This document shows positions 23,457 to 31,765 of a stretch of 34,251 nt of DNA, in pieces. How positions within the stretch are numbered: position 1 is the first letter of the stretch; the number at the start of each line of letters is the position of its first letter. The translations under genes were made by a program, and so were the position numbers. The notes beneath the pieces are model-generated. The model worked only from the letters and a program-made list of their open reading frames with translations. It ran no database searches and was not told the DNA's origin. Source of the DNA: Bacteroidales bacterium UBA3810 (GTDB lineage Bacteria > Bacteroidota > Bacteroidia > Bacteroidales > Paludibacteraceae); contig DFEE01000017.1 of NCBI GenBank assembly GCA_002368645.1, positions 53,457-87,707 of the forward strand. The letters are read 5' to 3'.

Positions 23457-25224
23457 ATGGCTTACTATCTAATTGGTCTGTAGCTTGATAATCAAAGGTC
23501 TCTTCAAAATCCCAGTTAGCCCTGAGGTTGAGTTTGGCGGGAAAATAATACACGGGTTCGGGAGCGCGTTTTTTACTCCAATCTCCTGTGGTCCAACAGC
23601 CATCTCCATTAAGGTCTTCGTAAAGTCTGAGGTAGCACGCTCCGGCAGGCAGGTAGCGGAAAGTAACAGCGCCGTTCACTACCGGTAGTTCGCGTACTAC
23701 TTGGTCTTTGGTGTTGAGAAGTTGCATGCGCAAGCCTTGACCTGCACCGAGTACATTGATTTTTACTGATGCGTAATCTTCCATTTGCTTGAGCTTAATC
23801 GATGCCTTAAAAGCCTGGTTGCTATGCCCATAGATATCGTGCATAGCTCCGGAGTCTATCTCTAATAGGTAACTCTCTCCGGCATTCAACTGCGCAAGAA
23901 CACGGTACGACATGCCGATAGAGTCGCCTTGGCTGAGGCGAATAGGCACTTCTTTGAAGGTTGTATCTATCTTTTGGGATAAATGTATGGCGCTTGTCTC
24001 AAAGGACTTAAGAGGCGCATCTACGCTTAAACGCAGAGTGTCATAGACCTCGAAAGTATTCTTGGCATTGCTCTTGATGACAATAGCCTTATTGCGTTTC
24101 TGTTCATTCACTTTAGCCTGTGTCCGGGCATTAAGTCTCGGCGCAGTATAGACTGCGCGAAGTGTATCGGTTTGCCAATAGAGATTATAGGCGGAATCCG
24201 TCTTTTGATAAGTCAGGGTAAACCGCAATGTATCTAACATCGCTATGGAGTCGTTGATCCAATACACCAACGTATCTTTGCCCTTAGAGTGTTGCAAGAG
24301 CAAATGCTCCGCCCAATTAATACTGTCGTTCAGGGCGTTAATAGTCGGAAAACTATCTTGCGGAGCACCGAATGTTAAAATCAATTGGTGCGGCTCAGGA
24401 TGGGTCGCCCGTGTGAAGTATTGCGATTTCCTTTTCTCAGTGAAATACCAAAGCAACACATCCGCAGGCTCGTAATAAAAGGCAATAGAACTATCTTCAG
24501 CCATCTCGGTCCGTATATATGGCTCAAAGACCTCGTTGTTGTAGGCTAAACCTTCACCGATTTGGTAACGGTAATCTCTGGATTTATCGTTAAGTGCATA
24601 GACTCTATAGCGTCCCGGGCGCACATTGCGGATGCCGAAATAGCCCAAAGAATCCGTCTTGGCAATACGCATGAAGGGCTTGGTCTCAAACGCGCTGTCC
24701 GCAAGGTCTTCATAGATGCCCACGGTTAACTCTGAGACGGGATTAAGATTCTCGGCATTGATTACTTGACCGAAAATACCCAGGGTGTCTATATGATCTC
24801 CCGTCGCAAAAGAATAGGCATACCCATTGAGAGGAATCCGCTCATTATTATCGACAATTGCAGCCCCGAAATCGATGGTATACGTAGTGTTAGCGGCTAA
24901 ACTGTCCTCAAAACTGATGAGAATTTTCTTCCCTAATGCCCTGATAACCGGCGGATGCAACTGTGGCGGGGACATGACGACATTGGACGGAATATTGGTC
25001 AACTGAATATATTCGTCAAAGAATATCTCTGCTTTTTTGCTATTGAAATTCAGTGTTCCGTTCTCGGGCTTTTCCTTCACCACTACAGGAGGCAAAGAGT
25101 CTTTTGGACCACCTTGCGGACCAACACCGCGATTGGCACAACCGCTCAAGAGCACTACACCTAACACGGCGACAAAACCGATGAACCGCCTGCACCCCTT
25201 TGTCCTATAATTTTCCAAATGCAT
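23422..25224 (-). CDS. Ig-like (Big_5-type) domain lipoprotein, conserved in Bacteroidota
   Basis: The 600-residue protein has a lipoprotein signal ending VLLSGC (Cys29). The conserved start of the mature protein, GPQGGPKDSLPPVVVKEKPENGTLNFNSKKAEIFFDEYIQL, follows, leading into an Ig-like domain. A carboxypeptidase-regulatory-like beta-sandwich (GIFGQVINAENLNPVSELTVGIYED...DSLGYFGIRNVRPGRYRVYAL) comes next. The C-terminal half has repeated beta-rich segments ending in YLRLYEDLNGDGCWTTGDW. The family is widespread in Bacteroidota but without a defined role. The longest frame begins with GTG at 25233; ATG 25224 is preferred. It overlaps the deacetylase stop by 20 bp. Confidence 0.85.
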   Translation of the reverse strand: MHLENYRTKGCRRFIGFVAVLGVVLLSGCANRGVGPQGGPKDSLPPVVVKEKPENGTLNFNSKKAEIFFDEYIQLTNIPSNVVMSPPQLHPPVIRALGKKILISFEDSLAANTTYTIDFGAAIVDNNERIPLNGYAYSFATGDHIDTLGIFGQVINAENLNPVSELTVGIYEDLADSAFETKPFMRIAKTDSLGYFGIRNVRPGRYRVYALNDKSRDYRYQIGEGLAYNNEVFEPYIRTEMAEDSSIAFYYEPADVLLWYFTEKRKSQYFTRATHPEPHQLILTFGAPQDSFPTINALNDSINWAEHLLLQHSKGKDTLVYWINDSIAMLDTLRFTLTYQKTDSAYNLYWQTDTLRAVYTAPRLNARTQAKVNEQKRNKAIVIKSNAKNTFEVYDTLRLSVDAPLKSFETSAIHLSQKIDTTFKEVPIRLSQGDSIGMSYRVLAQLNAGESYLLEIDSGAMHDIYGHSNQAFKASIKLKQMEDYASVKINVLGAGQGLRMQLLNTKDQVVRELPVVNGAVTFRYLPAGACYLRLYEDLNGDGCWTTGDWSKKRAPEPVYYFPAKLNLRANWDFEETFDYQATDQLDSKPYEITKTQKPTE

Positions 25225-25819
25225 ATCCTTCACTTTTTAACCACTGGATCATAGGCCTCAATGCCGGCACAGTCTGTGCTTTTGCTTTCAATGAATCGTG
25301 GCAATTAATGATACTCCCGTTTCGGGTATACCGTTTGACGATATTAAGTATCTTGTCCGCGTAATACTCCTTGTCCCAATCATGGGTCAACACATCCCAT
25401 AAAACAATGGTATAGCCCTGTTTAAGCAAGGTGTTTTTCTCACGGAGTGTCATCCTACCATACGGAGGCCGGAATAACTTGTGCTCTTGAGTTTGGAGTA
25501 TTGCGTGCCCGCGCTTGACTTCATCCATATAGGCGCTTAATGACAACTTAAACCCGCTTACATGGTTGTACGTATGGCTGCCAACAGAATGACCTTCCTT
25601 AAGAATTTGCTCGTACAACTCCGGATATCGCGCTACATTGGCACCTACCATAAAGAATGACGCAGGAACGGCTTCTTCGCGTAATATATCCAGTATAACC
25701 GGTGTAGTATCCGGTTGAGGGCCGTCATCAAATGTGAGATAGACGACCCTCTCTTCCGGATTCATGCGGCATAAAGCGCCGCGATAGATTAAAGGCAATA
25801 TGTCATTTATTCTTCCCAA
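25205..25819 (-). CDS. Polysaccharide deacetylase (NodB homology domain)
   Basis: The 204-residue protein has all the NodB motifs: TFDDGP with catalytic Asp31 and metal-binding Asp32, SHTYNH with metal ligands His82 and His86, RPPYGR (117-122), LWDVLTHDWD, and INCHDS with the catalytic His. Such enzymes remove N- or O-acetyl groups from sugars such as peptidoglycan or chitin oligomers. No signal peptide is visible. The start is uncertain. The frame opens with TTG at 25819, overlapping the ROK gene by 13 bp. The first ATG, at 25765, would remove the LPLIYRGALCRM segment that homologues usually keep, so TTG is preferred. Confidence 0.88.
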   Translation of the reverse strand: MGRINDILPLIYRGALCRMNPEERVVYLTFDDGPQPDTTPVILDILREEAVPASFFMVGANVARYPELYEQILKEGHSVGSHTYNHVSGFKLSLSAYMDEVKRGHAILQTQEHKLFRPPYGRMTLREKNTLLKQGYTIVLWDVLTHDWDKEYYADKILNIVKRYTRNGSIINCHDSLKAKAQTVPALRPMIQWLKSEGYAFGKL

Positions 25820-26766
25820 GCTAAAGCGGAAGCACCCAGCACAGCTGCATCGGCTTCTTTAAGGTCGGAGAACATTACCTTTACTTTGTCCTTCCAGATT
25901 GCCATTACATTATCATTCATGGCTTTCACAACCGGATCAAGAATCCAATGTCCCGACTTGGTCAGGCCACCAAACATAATAATGGCTTCCGGAGCGGAGA
26001 AAGCAATAAAGTCTGCCAATTTCTGACCAAGGATAGTGCCAGTGAAATCGAAAATCTCTTTTGCTACTTCATCTCCCTGCTCGGCAGCATCATAGACATC
26101 TTTGGATGTGATATGGTCAATGTCTAAATCGCGTAAGAGGGATTTCTTCTTAGTTGTCTGCAAAATCTCTTTAGCGGTGCGAGCAACTCCGGTAGCGGAA
26201 GCGTATGCCTCTAAGTGGCCTTTGCCACCGCAGCCGCATATACGAGCAGTCTCGCTGCGCACCGCTACGGTATGACCTAATTCACCGGCGAAACCATCAT
26301 GACCGTAAACAACTTTACCGTCAACCACAATACCGCTACCGACACCGGTGCCGAGCGTTATCATAATGAAATTCTTCATACCTTTAGCCGCGCCATAGGT
26401 CATTTCACCCATCGCAGCTGCGTTGGCGTCATTGGTGATAGAGCAGGGAAGACCGAATTTCTCTGTCATGAGTTTAGAGAATGGAACAATTCCTTTCCAT
26501 GGCAGGTTGGGAGCATGCTCGATATTACCGGTGTAGAAGTTTCCGTTAGGCGCACCGGCACCGATACCACGGAATAACTCAATGCCGCCTACGGGCTCAA
26601 TAATCTGGATGGCTGCATTGTAGAGCGCATCTACATACTGCTGAATTTCCTTGTACTCCTGAGTTTTAATGGATGTACGAGCAATCACATGACCGCGTGC
26701 ATCTACGATACCTAATACGGAATTTGTCCCTCCCATGTCGAGACCTAATACATAAGGCTTTTCCAT
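25807..26766 (-). CDS. ROK family sugar kinase (glucokinase-like)
   Basis: The 319-residue cytoplasmic protein has an ATP-binding motif GLDMGGTNSVLG (8-19). The catalytic region ITNDANAAAMGE (Asp of NDAN), the phosphate-binding TLGTGVGSGIVVDG and the ROK signature FAGELGHTVA follow. The zinc motif reads CGCGGKGHLEAY: the third cysteine of the usual CxCGxxGCxE is replaced by His, which can also bind zinc. ROK kinases phosphorylate glucose, N-acetylmannosamine or related sugars; the substrate is not fixed by sequence. It is the first gene of a five-gene operon and has its own promoter. Confidence 0.9.
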   Translation of the reverse strand: MEKPYVLGLDMGGTNSVLGIVDARGHVIARTSIKTQEYKEIQQYVDALYNAAIQIIEPVGGIELFRGIGAGAPNGNFYTGNIEHAPNLPWKGIVPFSKLMTEKFGLPCSITNDANAAAMGEMTYGAAKGMKNFIMITLGTGVGSGIVVDGKVVYGHDGFAGELGHTVAVRSETARICGCGGKGHLEAYASATGVARTAKEILQTTKKKSLLRDLDIDHITSKDVYDAAEQGDEVAKEIFDFTGTILGQKLADFIAFSAPEAIIMFGGLTKSGHWILDPVVKAMNDNVMAIWKDKVKVMFSDLKEADAAVLGASALAWEE

Positions 26767-26837
26767 AACGTGTTTTGATTTATTGATTTATTGGTTAATA
26801 TAATTTCTTTCTTTTTAAGGAGAATTGTATTCGCCCA

Positions 26838-26869
26838 CAAAATTATAAAAAAAAATCGGGACATGCAAA
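26838..26869 (-). promoter_or_regulatory. Promoter of the ROK-to-GSCFA operon
   Basis: On the minus strand TTTG (26866-26869), 20 bases, TAATTTTG (26838-26845). This leaves a leader of about 65-70 bases before the ATG at 26766. Confidence 0.7.
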
Positions 26870-26945
26870 TTTTAGTTTCAAATTTAACTTTTTTGGCATT
26901 ATTTTGTTCAGAAATCTTTGTATTTGAAATATTTTTCTTCTATAA

Positions 26946-26977
26946 TTTGCGTATATCAAAAAAAAGAAATATTTTTG
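26946..26977 (+). promoter_or_regulatory. Promoter of the deiminase-like lipoprotein gene
   Basis: TTTG (26946-26949), 20 bases, TATTTTTG (26970-26977). The ATG is 40 bases beyond the -7 box. Confidence 0.7.
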
Positions 26978-27017
26978 TACGATTTTTTGTGTGAAAGTTG
27001 TAAGATATTTTTTCATT

Positions 27018-28280
27018 ATGAGGAATATAGTATATTGTTTGATTGTGCTATTGCTGGTAGGTTGCTCTATGCATAGCCGCCAAGTGCCCGATAACGAGAT
27101 GGGTTATCCGCGGGCAGAGTGGAGTAATGCCGGTGTGATATTGATGCACACACCGGGTGCGGAACTATTTAACGGTGTGATTCATCCTTCGGCAGGGCTG
27201 TTTGAACACTATTTTGATGTAGAACAGGCTGCGAAGGAACATTGCGAATATATCCGCATGTTGGAAAAGAATGGTATTCGCGTATATACAACAGAAGATA
27301 TTTTATTAGAGACGGGCATTGATACACTGCGTGCGTTGGCTTCCAACGTATTGCGATATGACATTTCCGCGATTCCCGATGAGGATATTGACGCATCAGA
27401 ATTATACCGCAAGCAAACGATAGCCGAGATGAGTCGCGGCGATTTAATTCGCTGTATCTTATTCCAGCCGACGGTCAAACTGAGCCGTACGGACAACAAT
27501 ACCGGCTATGAGGCGCAGTATATCCAGAACCCGCTGATGAACCTCTACTTCACACGAGACCAGAGTATTACGACACCACGCGGACATGTCATTTGTAAGA
27601 TGAACTCCTCGCAGCGTGCACCGGAGACGGATATTATCGAAATGTGCTACAACCACTTGGGGTTGCATCCCGTACTGCGTATAGAAGGTGATGGACGATT
27701 AGAAGGCGGTGATTATTTCCCTGCGGGCACTATTTCACTTATTGGCTGCGGCATGCGGACGAACAGAGAAGGCATTCGCCAGGTAATGGAGGCAGATGCT
27801 TTCGGACATGATACCGTAGTCATTGTGTACGACCATAAGTTCTGGCAGATGCAGATGCACTTGGATACCTATTTCAATATCATCGATAGTGACCTGTGCA
27901 CAATGGTACGCAGTCGATTAGAGGCAAAGTCACATGAACCGGAATATGTGACTTGTGATATATATGCCCGTGCAGCCGGAGAGAAGGAATATCGCATCAT
28001 AAAAGAAAATGTACCTTTCGTTGATTTCCTGCGTGAGCGCGGAATGCACATTATTCCGATAGACCCGGTGGACGAGATGCACTATGCCAATAACTATCTC
28101 ACCATCGCGCCGCGACATATCATGGCGGTAGCTGGTCAGAGCGAAACACTGCAGCAGCGTTTCCGTGAAGCCGGTGTTAAGGTAGAGTGGGTATCCTTAG
28201 AGAACTTGATAGACGGCTACGGCGCGGCGCATTGTATGACGCAAGTCCTGCAACGAGCTGTAGATATTGAGACTTTATGA
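27018..28280 (+). CDS. Arginine-deiminase-superfamily lipoprotein
   Basis: The 420-residue protein carries the core of arginine deiminase/amidinotransferase enzymes: FTRDQSITTPRGHVIC, EGGD (229-232), HLD in MHLDTYF (His281, Asp283) and a terminal AHCMTQ with the putative nucleophile Cys406. The length is close to bacterial ArcA. Unlike cytoplasmic ArcA, it opens with a lipoprotein signal, MRNIVYCLIVLLLVGC (Cys16), so it should be anchored in the cell envelope. The substrate could be free arginine or another guanidino compound; neither arcB nor arcC is nearby. ATG 27018 follows a promoter; a GTG at 26991 would disrupt the signal. Its stop overlaps the EamA start as ATGA. Confidence 0.85.
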   Translation: MRNIVYCLIVLLLVGCSMHSRQVPDNEMGYPRAEWSNAGVILMHTPGAELFNGVIHPSAGLFEHYFDVEQAAKEHCEYIRMLEKNGIRVYTTEDILLETGIDTLRALASNVLRYDISAIPDEDIDASELYRKQTIAEMSRGDLIRCILFQPTVKLSRTDNNTGYEAQYIQNPLMNLYFTRDQSITTPRGHVICKMNSSQRAPETDIIEMCYNHLGLHPVLRIEGDGRLEGGDYFPAGTISLIGCGMRTNREGIRQVMEADAFGHDTVVIVYDHKFWQMQMHLDTYFNIIDSDLCTMVRSRLEAKSHEPEYVTCDIYARAAGEKEYRIIKENVPFVDFLRERGMHIIPIDPVDEMHYANNYLTIAPRHIMAVAGQSETLQQRFREAGVKVEWVSLENLIDGYGAAHCMTQVLQRAVDIETL

Positions 28281-29167
28281 AACATAAGGTAAGCAGGATT
28301 ATTCTTGGTTTCGGCGCCGGAGCAGCGGCAGGAATCTCGTATGGGCTAAATCCGTTGTTTGGCAAACCGCTTTTGGACGGCGGCGTACCTGTATTGTCAA
28401 TGTTGTTCTTCCGCTATGCAATCTCTGTAGTTATTTTAGGTGTATGGATGGTGTTCCGGCATGAGTCATTTCGCGTTAACGGGCGGGAAATGCGGTTGCT
28501 GATAGTACTCGGCTGCTTGTTTGCCGCCAGTAGTGTTTTTCTCTTTGAATCGTATCGGTTTATCCCATCCGGTCTGGCTACGACGTTTGTGTATCTTTAT
28601 CCCGTATTTGTGGCACTTATCATGGTCGGCTTGCATGTCTATCCCCAATGGCAGGTATGGTTAAGTATAGCAGCCACGATTGCGGGAGTGGTCTTGCTCA
28701 GTTGGCCCGCTGCTGGAACAAAGATTCACTGGCTCGGTATTGCCTTGGCGGCGATGTCCGCTTTGAGTTATGCCGTTTATCTGGTGATTGTCAACCGTTC
28801 GCAGCGTATCAAACATATCTCTGAACACATGCTCACGTTCTATGGTCTGATGGTGGGAGCCATCGCCTTTTTGGCGTACATGCTTATTGACGGAACGCCG
28901 GTGATGCAAGGCATAGACACCACCTCTGAGGTACTTAATCTTATCAGTTTAGCAGTCTTTCCGACCATGATTGCCATGCTGACAATAGCCCTTTCTACAC
29001 GCTTGATTGGACCTACTAAAACATCTGTTTTGGGCGCCTTCGAACCCGTTACTGCTATCTTGGTAGGCACGTTGGTCTTTGGTGAACCGCTGACGATAAA
29101 TATCTTCGCCGGCATCGTCATCTGCATTGCTGCTGTCCTATTCATGATTCTTAGCGAAAAGAGATGA
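28277..29167 (+). CDS. EamA/DMT-family transporter
   Basis: The 296-residue inner-membrane protein has about ten hydrophobic helices in two EamA repeats. The first begins GFGAGAAAGISYGLNPLFGKPLLDGG and the second ILGIALAAMSALSYAVYLVIVNRSQR. The second repeat ends with SVLGAFEPVTAILVGTLVFGEPLTINIFAGIVICIAAVLFMIL, the typical EamA 'EP..a.....lgE.l' signature. Members export or import small metabolites such as amino acids and nucleosides. The 4 bp overlap with the deiminase gene suggests, but does not prove, that it handles a related guanidino or amino-acid compound. Confidence 0.9.
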   Translation: MKHKVSRIILGFGAGAAAGISYGLNPLFGKPLLDGGVPVLSMLFFRYAISVVILGVWMVFRHESFRVNGREMRLLIVLGCLFAASSVFLFESYRFIPSGLATTFVYLYPVFVALIMVGLHVYPQWQVWLSIAATIAGVVLLSWPAAGTKIHWLGIALAAMSALSYAVYLVIVNRSQRIKHISEHMLTFYGLMVGAIAFLAYMLIDGTPVMQGIDTTSEVLNLISLAVFPTMIAMLTIALSTRLIGPTKTSVLGAFEPVTAILVGTLVFGEPLTINIFAGIVICIAAVLFMILSEKR

Positions 29168-29253
29168 ATGTATTAAATCACCCTTTTGGGGGGCACCTCA
29201 GTTTTTTCCTTTGCGAGCTCTTTATTGAATAATGCTGAAAAAAACAAATTAAA

Positions 29254-29286
29254 TTTGCATATATCAAAAAGTAGCAGTATTTTTGT
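29254..29286 (+). promoter_or_regulatory. Promoter of the Gfo/Idh gene, directly abutting the start codon
   Basis: TTTG (29254-29257), 21 bases, TATTTTTG (29279-29286). The ATG is at 29291, 4 bases after the -7 box, so the mRNA is predicted to be leaderless. Confidence 0.7.
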
Positions 29287-29290
29287 AGCG

Positions 29291-30175
29291 ATGAAAAAAG
29301 ATATTGTCATAATCGGTTTGGGAGTGATAGCACATTATCATGTCGCAGCCCTTCGTCAATCTGAGCGTTTTCGGCTCTGTGGGTTATGCGATATTCTGCC
29401 TCAAAATGCCGAAGATGAACTCTTCCGCGGTGTGCCTTTCTTTACTGATTACACCACCATGCTTTCCAAGCTGCATCCCGATTATGCGCTTATCGCTACA
29501 CCACCTGCGACACACTATGCTATCGCTAAACAATGTATTGAACAAGGTGTAACCCCTATAGTTGAAAAACCATTGTCCGATACTGCCGAACAAGGTATGC
29601 AGTTCTTCTCGAGTGCCCTTCGCGGGCGCTATATCGCCGTATGCCATACGTTATATGGCGAGGAGGTGCTGTGGTTCATCTCCCATTTGCCCATGACTAA
29701 TGTGACTGCCATCTATACGGAGTTATACGATCCCTATTGCGCGCCCGATGGACAAATTTTTGAGCGTTTCAGACCCCTTGGCGGTTGTTGGCTTGATAGT
29801 GCACCAAATGCTTTGGCGCCGCTACTTACACACGTTCTGGAACTGACTCAAATCCATGTCTCGCATCAACGGGATCAATATGGTATGCCTTTTGCCTCAC
29901 ACCTCACGGCTACCGCCGGCGCTGCTACTATTGAGATGCGTATCGCGTGGAATAAAGGCATTAATTATAAACGGACACGCATCGAAGCAGATGGCAAAGA
30001 GATTTTGCTTGATCATTCCAAACAAGCAGTCTATGTTGACGGCCGCTTGCTCTTCCAAGCAACAACTGATCGCCTCACGCAACAATATGCGAACTTCTAC
30101 AGACTCTTCCCTAAACGAGTTCCAACAGAACAATCACTAAAATATATCTATGAAATTATCTATAATAACCTTTGA
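29291..30175 (+). CDS. Gfo/Idh/MocA family oxidoreductase
   Basis: The 294-residue protein has a Rossmann motif IVIIGLGVIAHYHVAAL (5-21) and LIATPPATHYAIAKQCIEQG. The catalytic motif VEKPLS has Lys93. At the usual 'GG...D.g.H..D' position it reads GGCWLDSAPNALAPLL. The Asp is kept, but Asn stands where many members have His, as in some sugar 1-dehydrogenases. It probably oxidises a sugar or cyclitol with NAD(P)+. It is 31 residues shorter than the WlbA-type protein in this window and not closely similar to it. The start at 29291 is fixed by the promoter and Rossmann motif. The next gene starts 3 bp downstream. Confidence 0.85.
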   Translation: MKKDIVIIGLGVIAHYHVAALRQSERFRLCGLCDILPQNAEDELFRGVPFFTDYTTMLSKLHPDYALIATPPATHYAIAKQCIEQGVTPIVEKPLSDTAEQGMQFFSSALRGRYIAVCHTLYGEEVLWFISHLPMTNVTAIYTELYDPYCAPDGQIFERFRPLGGCWLDSAPNALAPLLTHVLELTQIHVSHQRDQYGMPFASHLTATAGAATIEMRIAWNKGINYKRTRIEADGKEILLDHSKQAVYVDGRLLFQATTDRLTQQYANFYRLFPKRVPTEQSLKYIYEIIYNNL

Positions 30176-30178
30176 TAC

Positions 30179-31546
30179 ATGGAAGAACTACAAGACTTTA
30201 TCACACACCGCTTTAATCAGCTCTACATCAAAAGCCGACCTACATTTTGGGTTTCGCTATGCTTTGCAGGAGCAATCCTGATTGCGCTCACGCTAATAAT
30301 CATCATTGGTCTGTTACCGGCATATAAGGAAACCCTCCTTCGGGAACTTGCAATCAATCTGCTTGCTACAGTCGTCGGCATTTTAGCGACTTTCCTCTTT
30401 GTCAGGCTTCTTTTCCTTTGGAACCACCAAGACGAGGATAAAAACAAAGTAAGTTATGCTAACTCCGATATGTGGCGTCAATATGGTACCAATTATCGGC
30501 AACAGTTCGAGTTGCACAACTCTGTTTTTACCGTCTATTGCGAGCCGCTGCTCAAAAAAGGGGAGTTTAAGACACTCAAAGTGGACGACGACCCCAATAA
30601 TTATTTCTCGCTCGACACGTTTATTAAGGCTCAGTTTTTTACGCTTATCGAAGCGCACACCATGAGCAAATCAACCAATAGCGTGACCGTTAGACTTATA
30701 GATGTTATCCATCAGCCAGGAGCCGATAATGCTTTCCTGCGAACAGCTCGGAGCACCTATCTATCCCATATGCTCACCAACCGTGCATTGGATTACGAAC
30801 TTAAACCGGGTATCACTATCCGCTCGCTCTTTGAAAATACCAATCACCTTGTGCCATTATCGCGCTCAAGACTTTCTAACCACCTTGGTATCAACGCACT
30901 CGTGTTTCTCAAAGATACCGAAAAAAACTCCTTCCTCCTTTTGCCCGAAAGAGGTAATAACGCAACCGTGGCTAAACATAAAGTCACTGCATCTATTGCT
31001 ACCAGACTGGAGATGGATAAAAAACATTTCCCCAATACCTATATAGACAAACTGACCGCTCCATATATCGAAGAAGAGTGCATCCGTGTGGCTATTGATA
31101 AAGCTATTCGCGTCAACAATCCGCCCATTGACTCTATTCAGTTCCTTGGCTTGTCACGTGATATCTATGAAGGTGGTAAACCAACACTCTTTTATGTGGT
31201 CTATCTCAATATGACTCCGGATGAGTATTTCCAAGCAACAAAAGACTACAAGACCGACAATACGCATACCGGTACTGACAATAAACTCCCTAAAAGCATT
31301 ATCCCGCTTGAAGAAGAAAAGATTGACCAAGTCGAAACAATTCATGTCGTAAAGTGGGCAACTCTCAAACTCGTAGGAGGTCCTAAACAAATAGAGCCGG
31401 AGCCTAAATACTATGATATAGCGTATGACAAAGCGCAACTTGAATTTACGGAAGTGTTTGGACTCGAAGGTAAATCTCAAGAACTGCATAAAGGTTTCGA
31501 ACAAAACTTGATTGCTAACTTCTGGTTTCTGCAAAACTGTTCGTAG
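30179..31546 (+). CDS. Two-TM membrane protein with a degenerate NUDIX-like domain (possibly Sa_NUDIX-like)
   Basis: The 455-residue protein has two N-terminal transmembrane helices (about residues 22-47 and 55-81) and a long cytoplasmic part. Near residues 229-345 it contains LSNHLGINALVFL, an ALLxR-like strand ending LLLPERG, and a helix YIEEECIRVAIDKAIRVN. IQFLGLSRDIYEGGKPTLFYVVYL follows. The order of strand, NUDIX-box-like helix and strand resembles the SMODS-associated NUDIX family, membrane-anchored proteins thought to bind nucleotide-like ligands. The helix lacks the REUxEE catalytic set, so any domain is probably ligand-binding. No nucleotidyltransferase is nearby. It lies 3 bp after the Gfo/Idh gene, probably in the same transcript. 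Confidence 0.6.
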   Translation: MEELQDFITHRFNQLYIKSRPTFWVSLCFAGAILIALTLIIIIGLLPAYKETLLRELAINLLATVVGILATFLFVRLLFLWNHQDEDKNKVSYANSDMWRQYGTNYRQQFELHNSVFTVYCEPLLKKGEFKTLKVDDDPNNYFSLDTFIKAQFFTLIEAHTMSKSTNSVTVRLIDVIHQPGADNAFLRTARSTYLSHMLTNRALDYELKPGITIRSLFENTNHLVPLSRSRLSNHLGINALVFLKDTEKNSFLLLPERGNNATVAKHKVTASIATRLEMDKKHFPNTYIDKLTAPYIEEECIRVAIDKAIRVNNPPIDSIQFLGLSRDIYEGGKPTLFYVVYLNMTPDEYFQATKDYKTDNTHTGTDNKLPKSIIPLEEEKIDQVETIHVVKWATLKLVGGPKQIEPEPKYYDIAYDKAQLEFTEVFGLEGKSQELHKGFEQNLIANFWFLQNCS

Positions 31547-31580
31547 CGTTCTCGCCGAGACAACCTATGCCACAAAACAT

Positions 31581-31604
31581 AAGAGAGCCCCTAAGGACTC
31601 TCTT
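31581..31604. terminator. Hairpin terminator after the membrane NUDIX-like gene
   Basis: AAGAGAG (31581-31587) pairs with CTCTCTT (31598-31604), extended by an inner CC/GG pair, and is followed by TGTTTT. On the minus strand the hairpin is followed by ATGTTTTG, so it may stop transcription from both sides. Confidence 0.75.
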
Positions 31605-31610
31605 TGTTTT

Positions 31611-31638
31611 GGGTGGAGTGTGGGGCTCGAACCCACGA
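31611..31638. repeat. Left copy of 28 bp tRNA-His 3'-end repeat (attR-like)
   Basis: These 28 bases are identical to 32881-32908, which form the T-arm and acceptor 3' end of tRNA-His. No D-arm or anticodon arm accompanies this copy, so it is not a tRNA gene. Its position and orientation fit the far attachment site of an element inserted at the tRNA 3' end. Confidence 0.7.
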
Positions 31639-31765
31639 ACCAAATAATCGACAAAACCTCTTTCTAACTACCTGTTTTTACAGCAAGTTAATATTTGTTG
31701 TTATGCGGGTTTATGCATCGATTTTACCCGACGCTTACCCGAAATTTCACTCTTGAAATCCGCTG

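Noticed and set aside
29186..29290. N-terminal extension of the Gfo/Idh protein from an upstream in-frame start
   Set aside because: The extension crosses the promoter and is not like the family N-terminus, which begins at the Rossmann strand.
30179..31546. A CBASS-type defence operon
   Set aside because: No cyclic-nucleotide synthase, Cap2/Cap3 or nuclease effector is adjacent; only the NUDIX-like domain hints at such a link.
31611..31638. A complete second tRNA gene
   Set aside because: Only the T-arm and acceptor 3' strand are present; no anticodon arm or D-arm follows on the minus strand.
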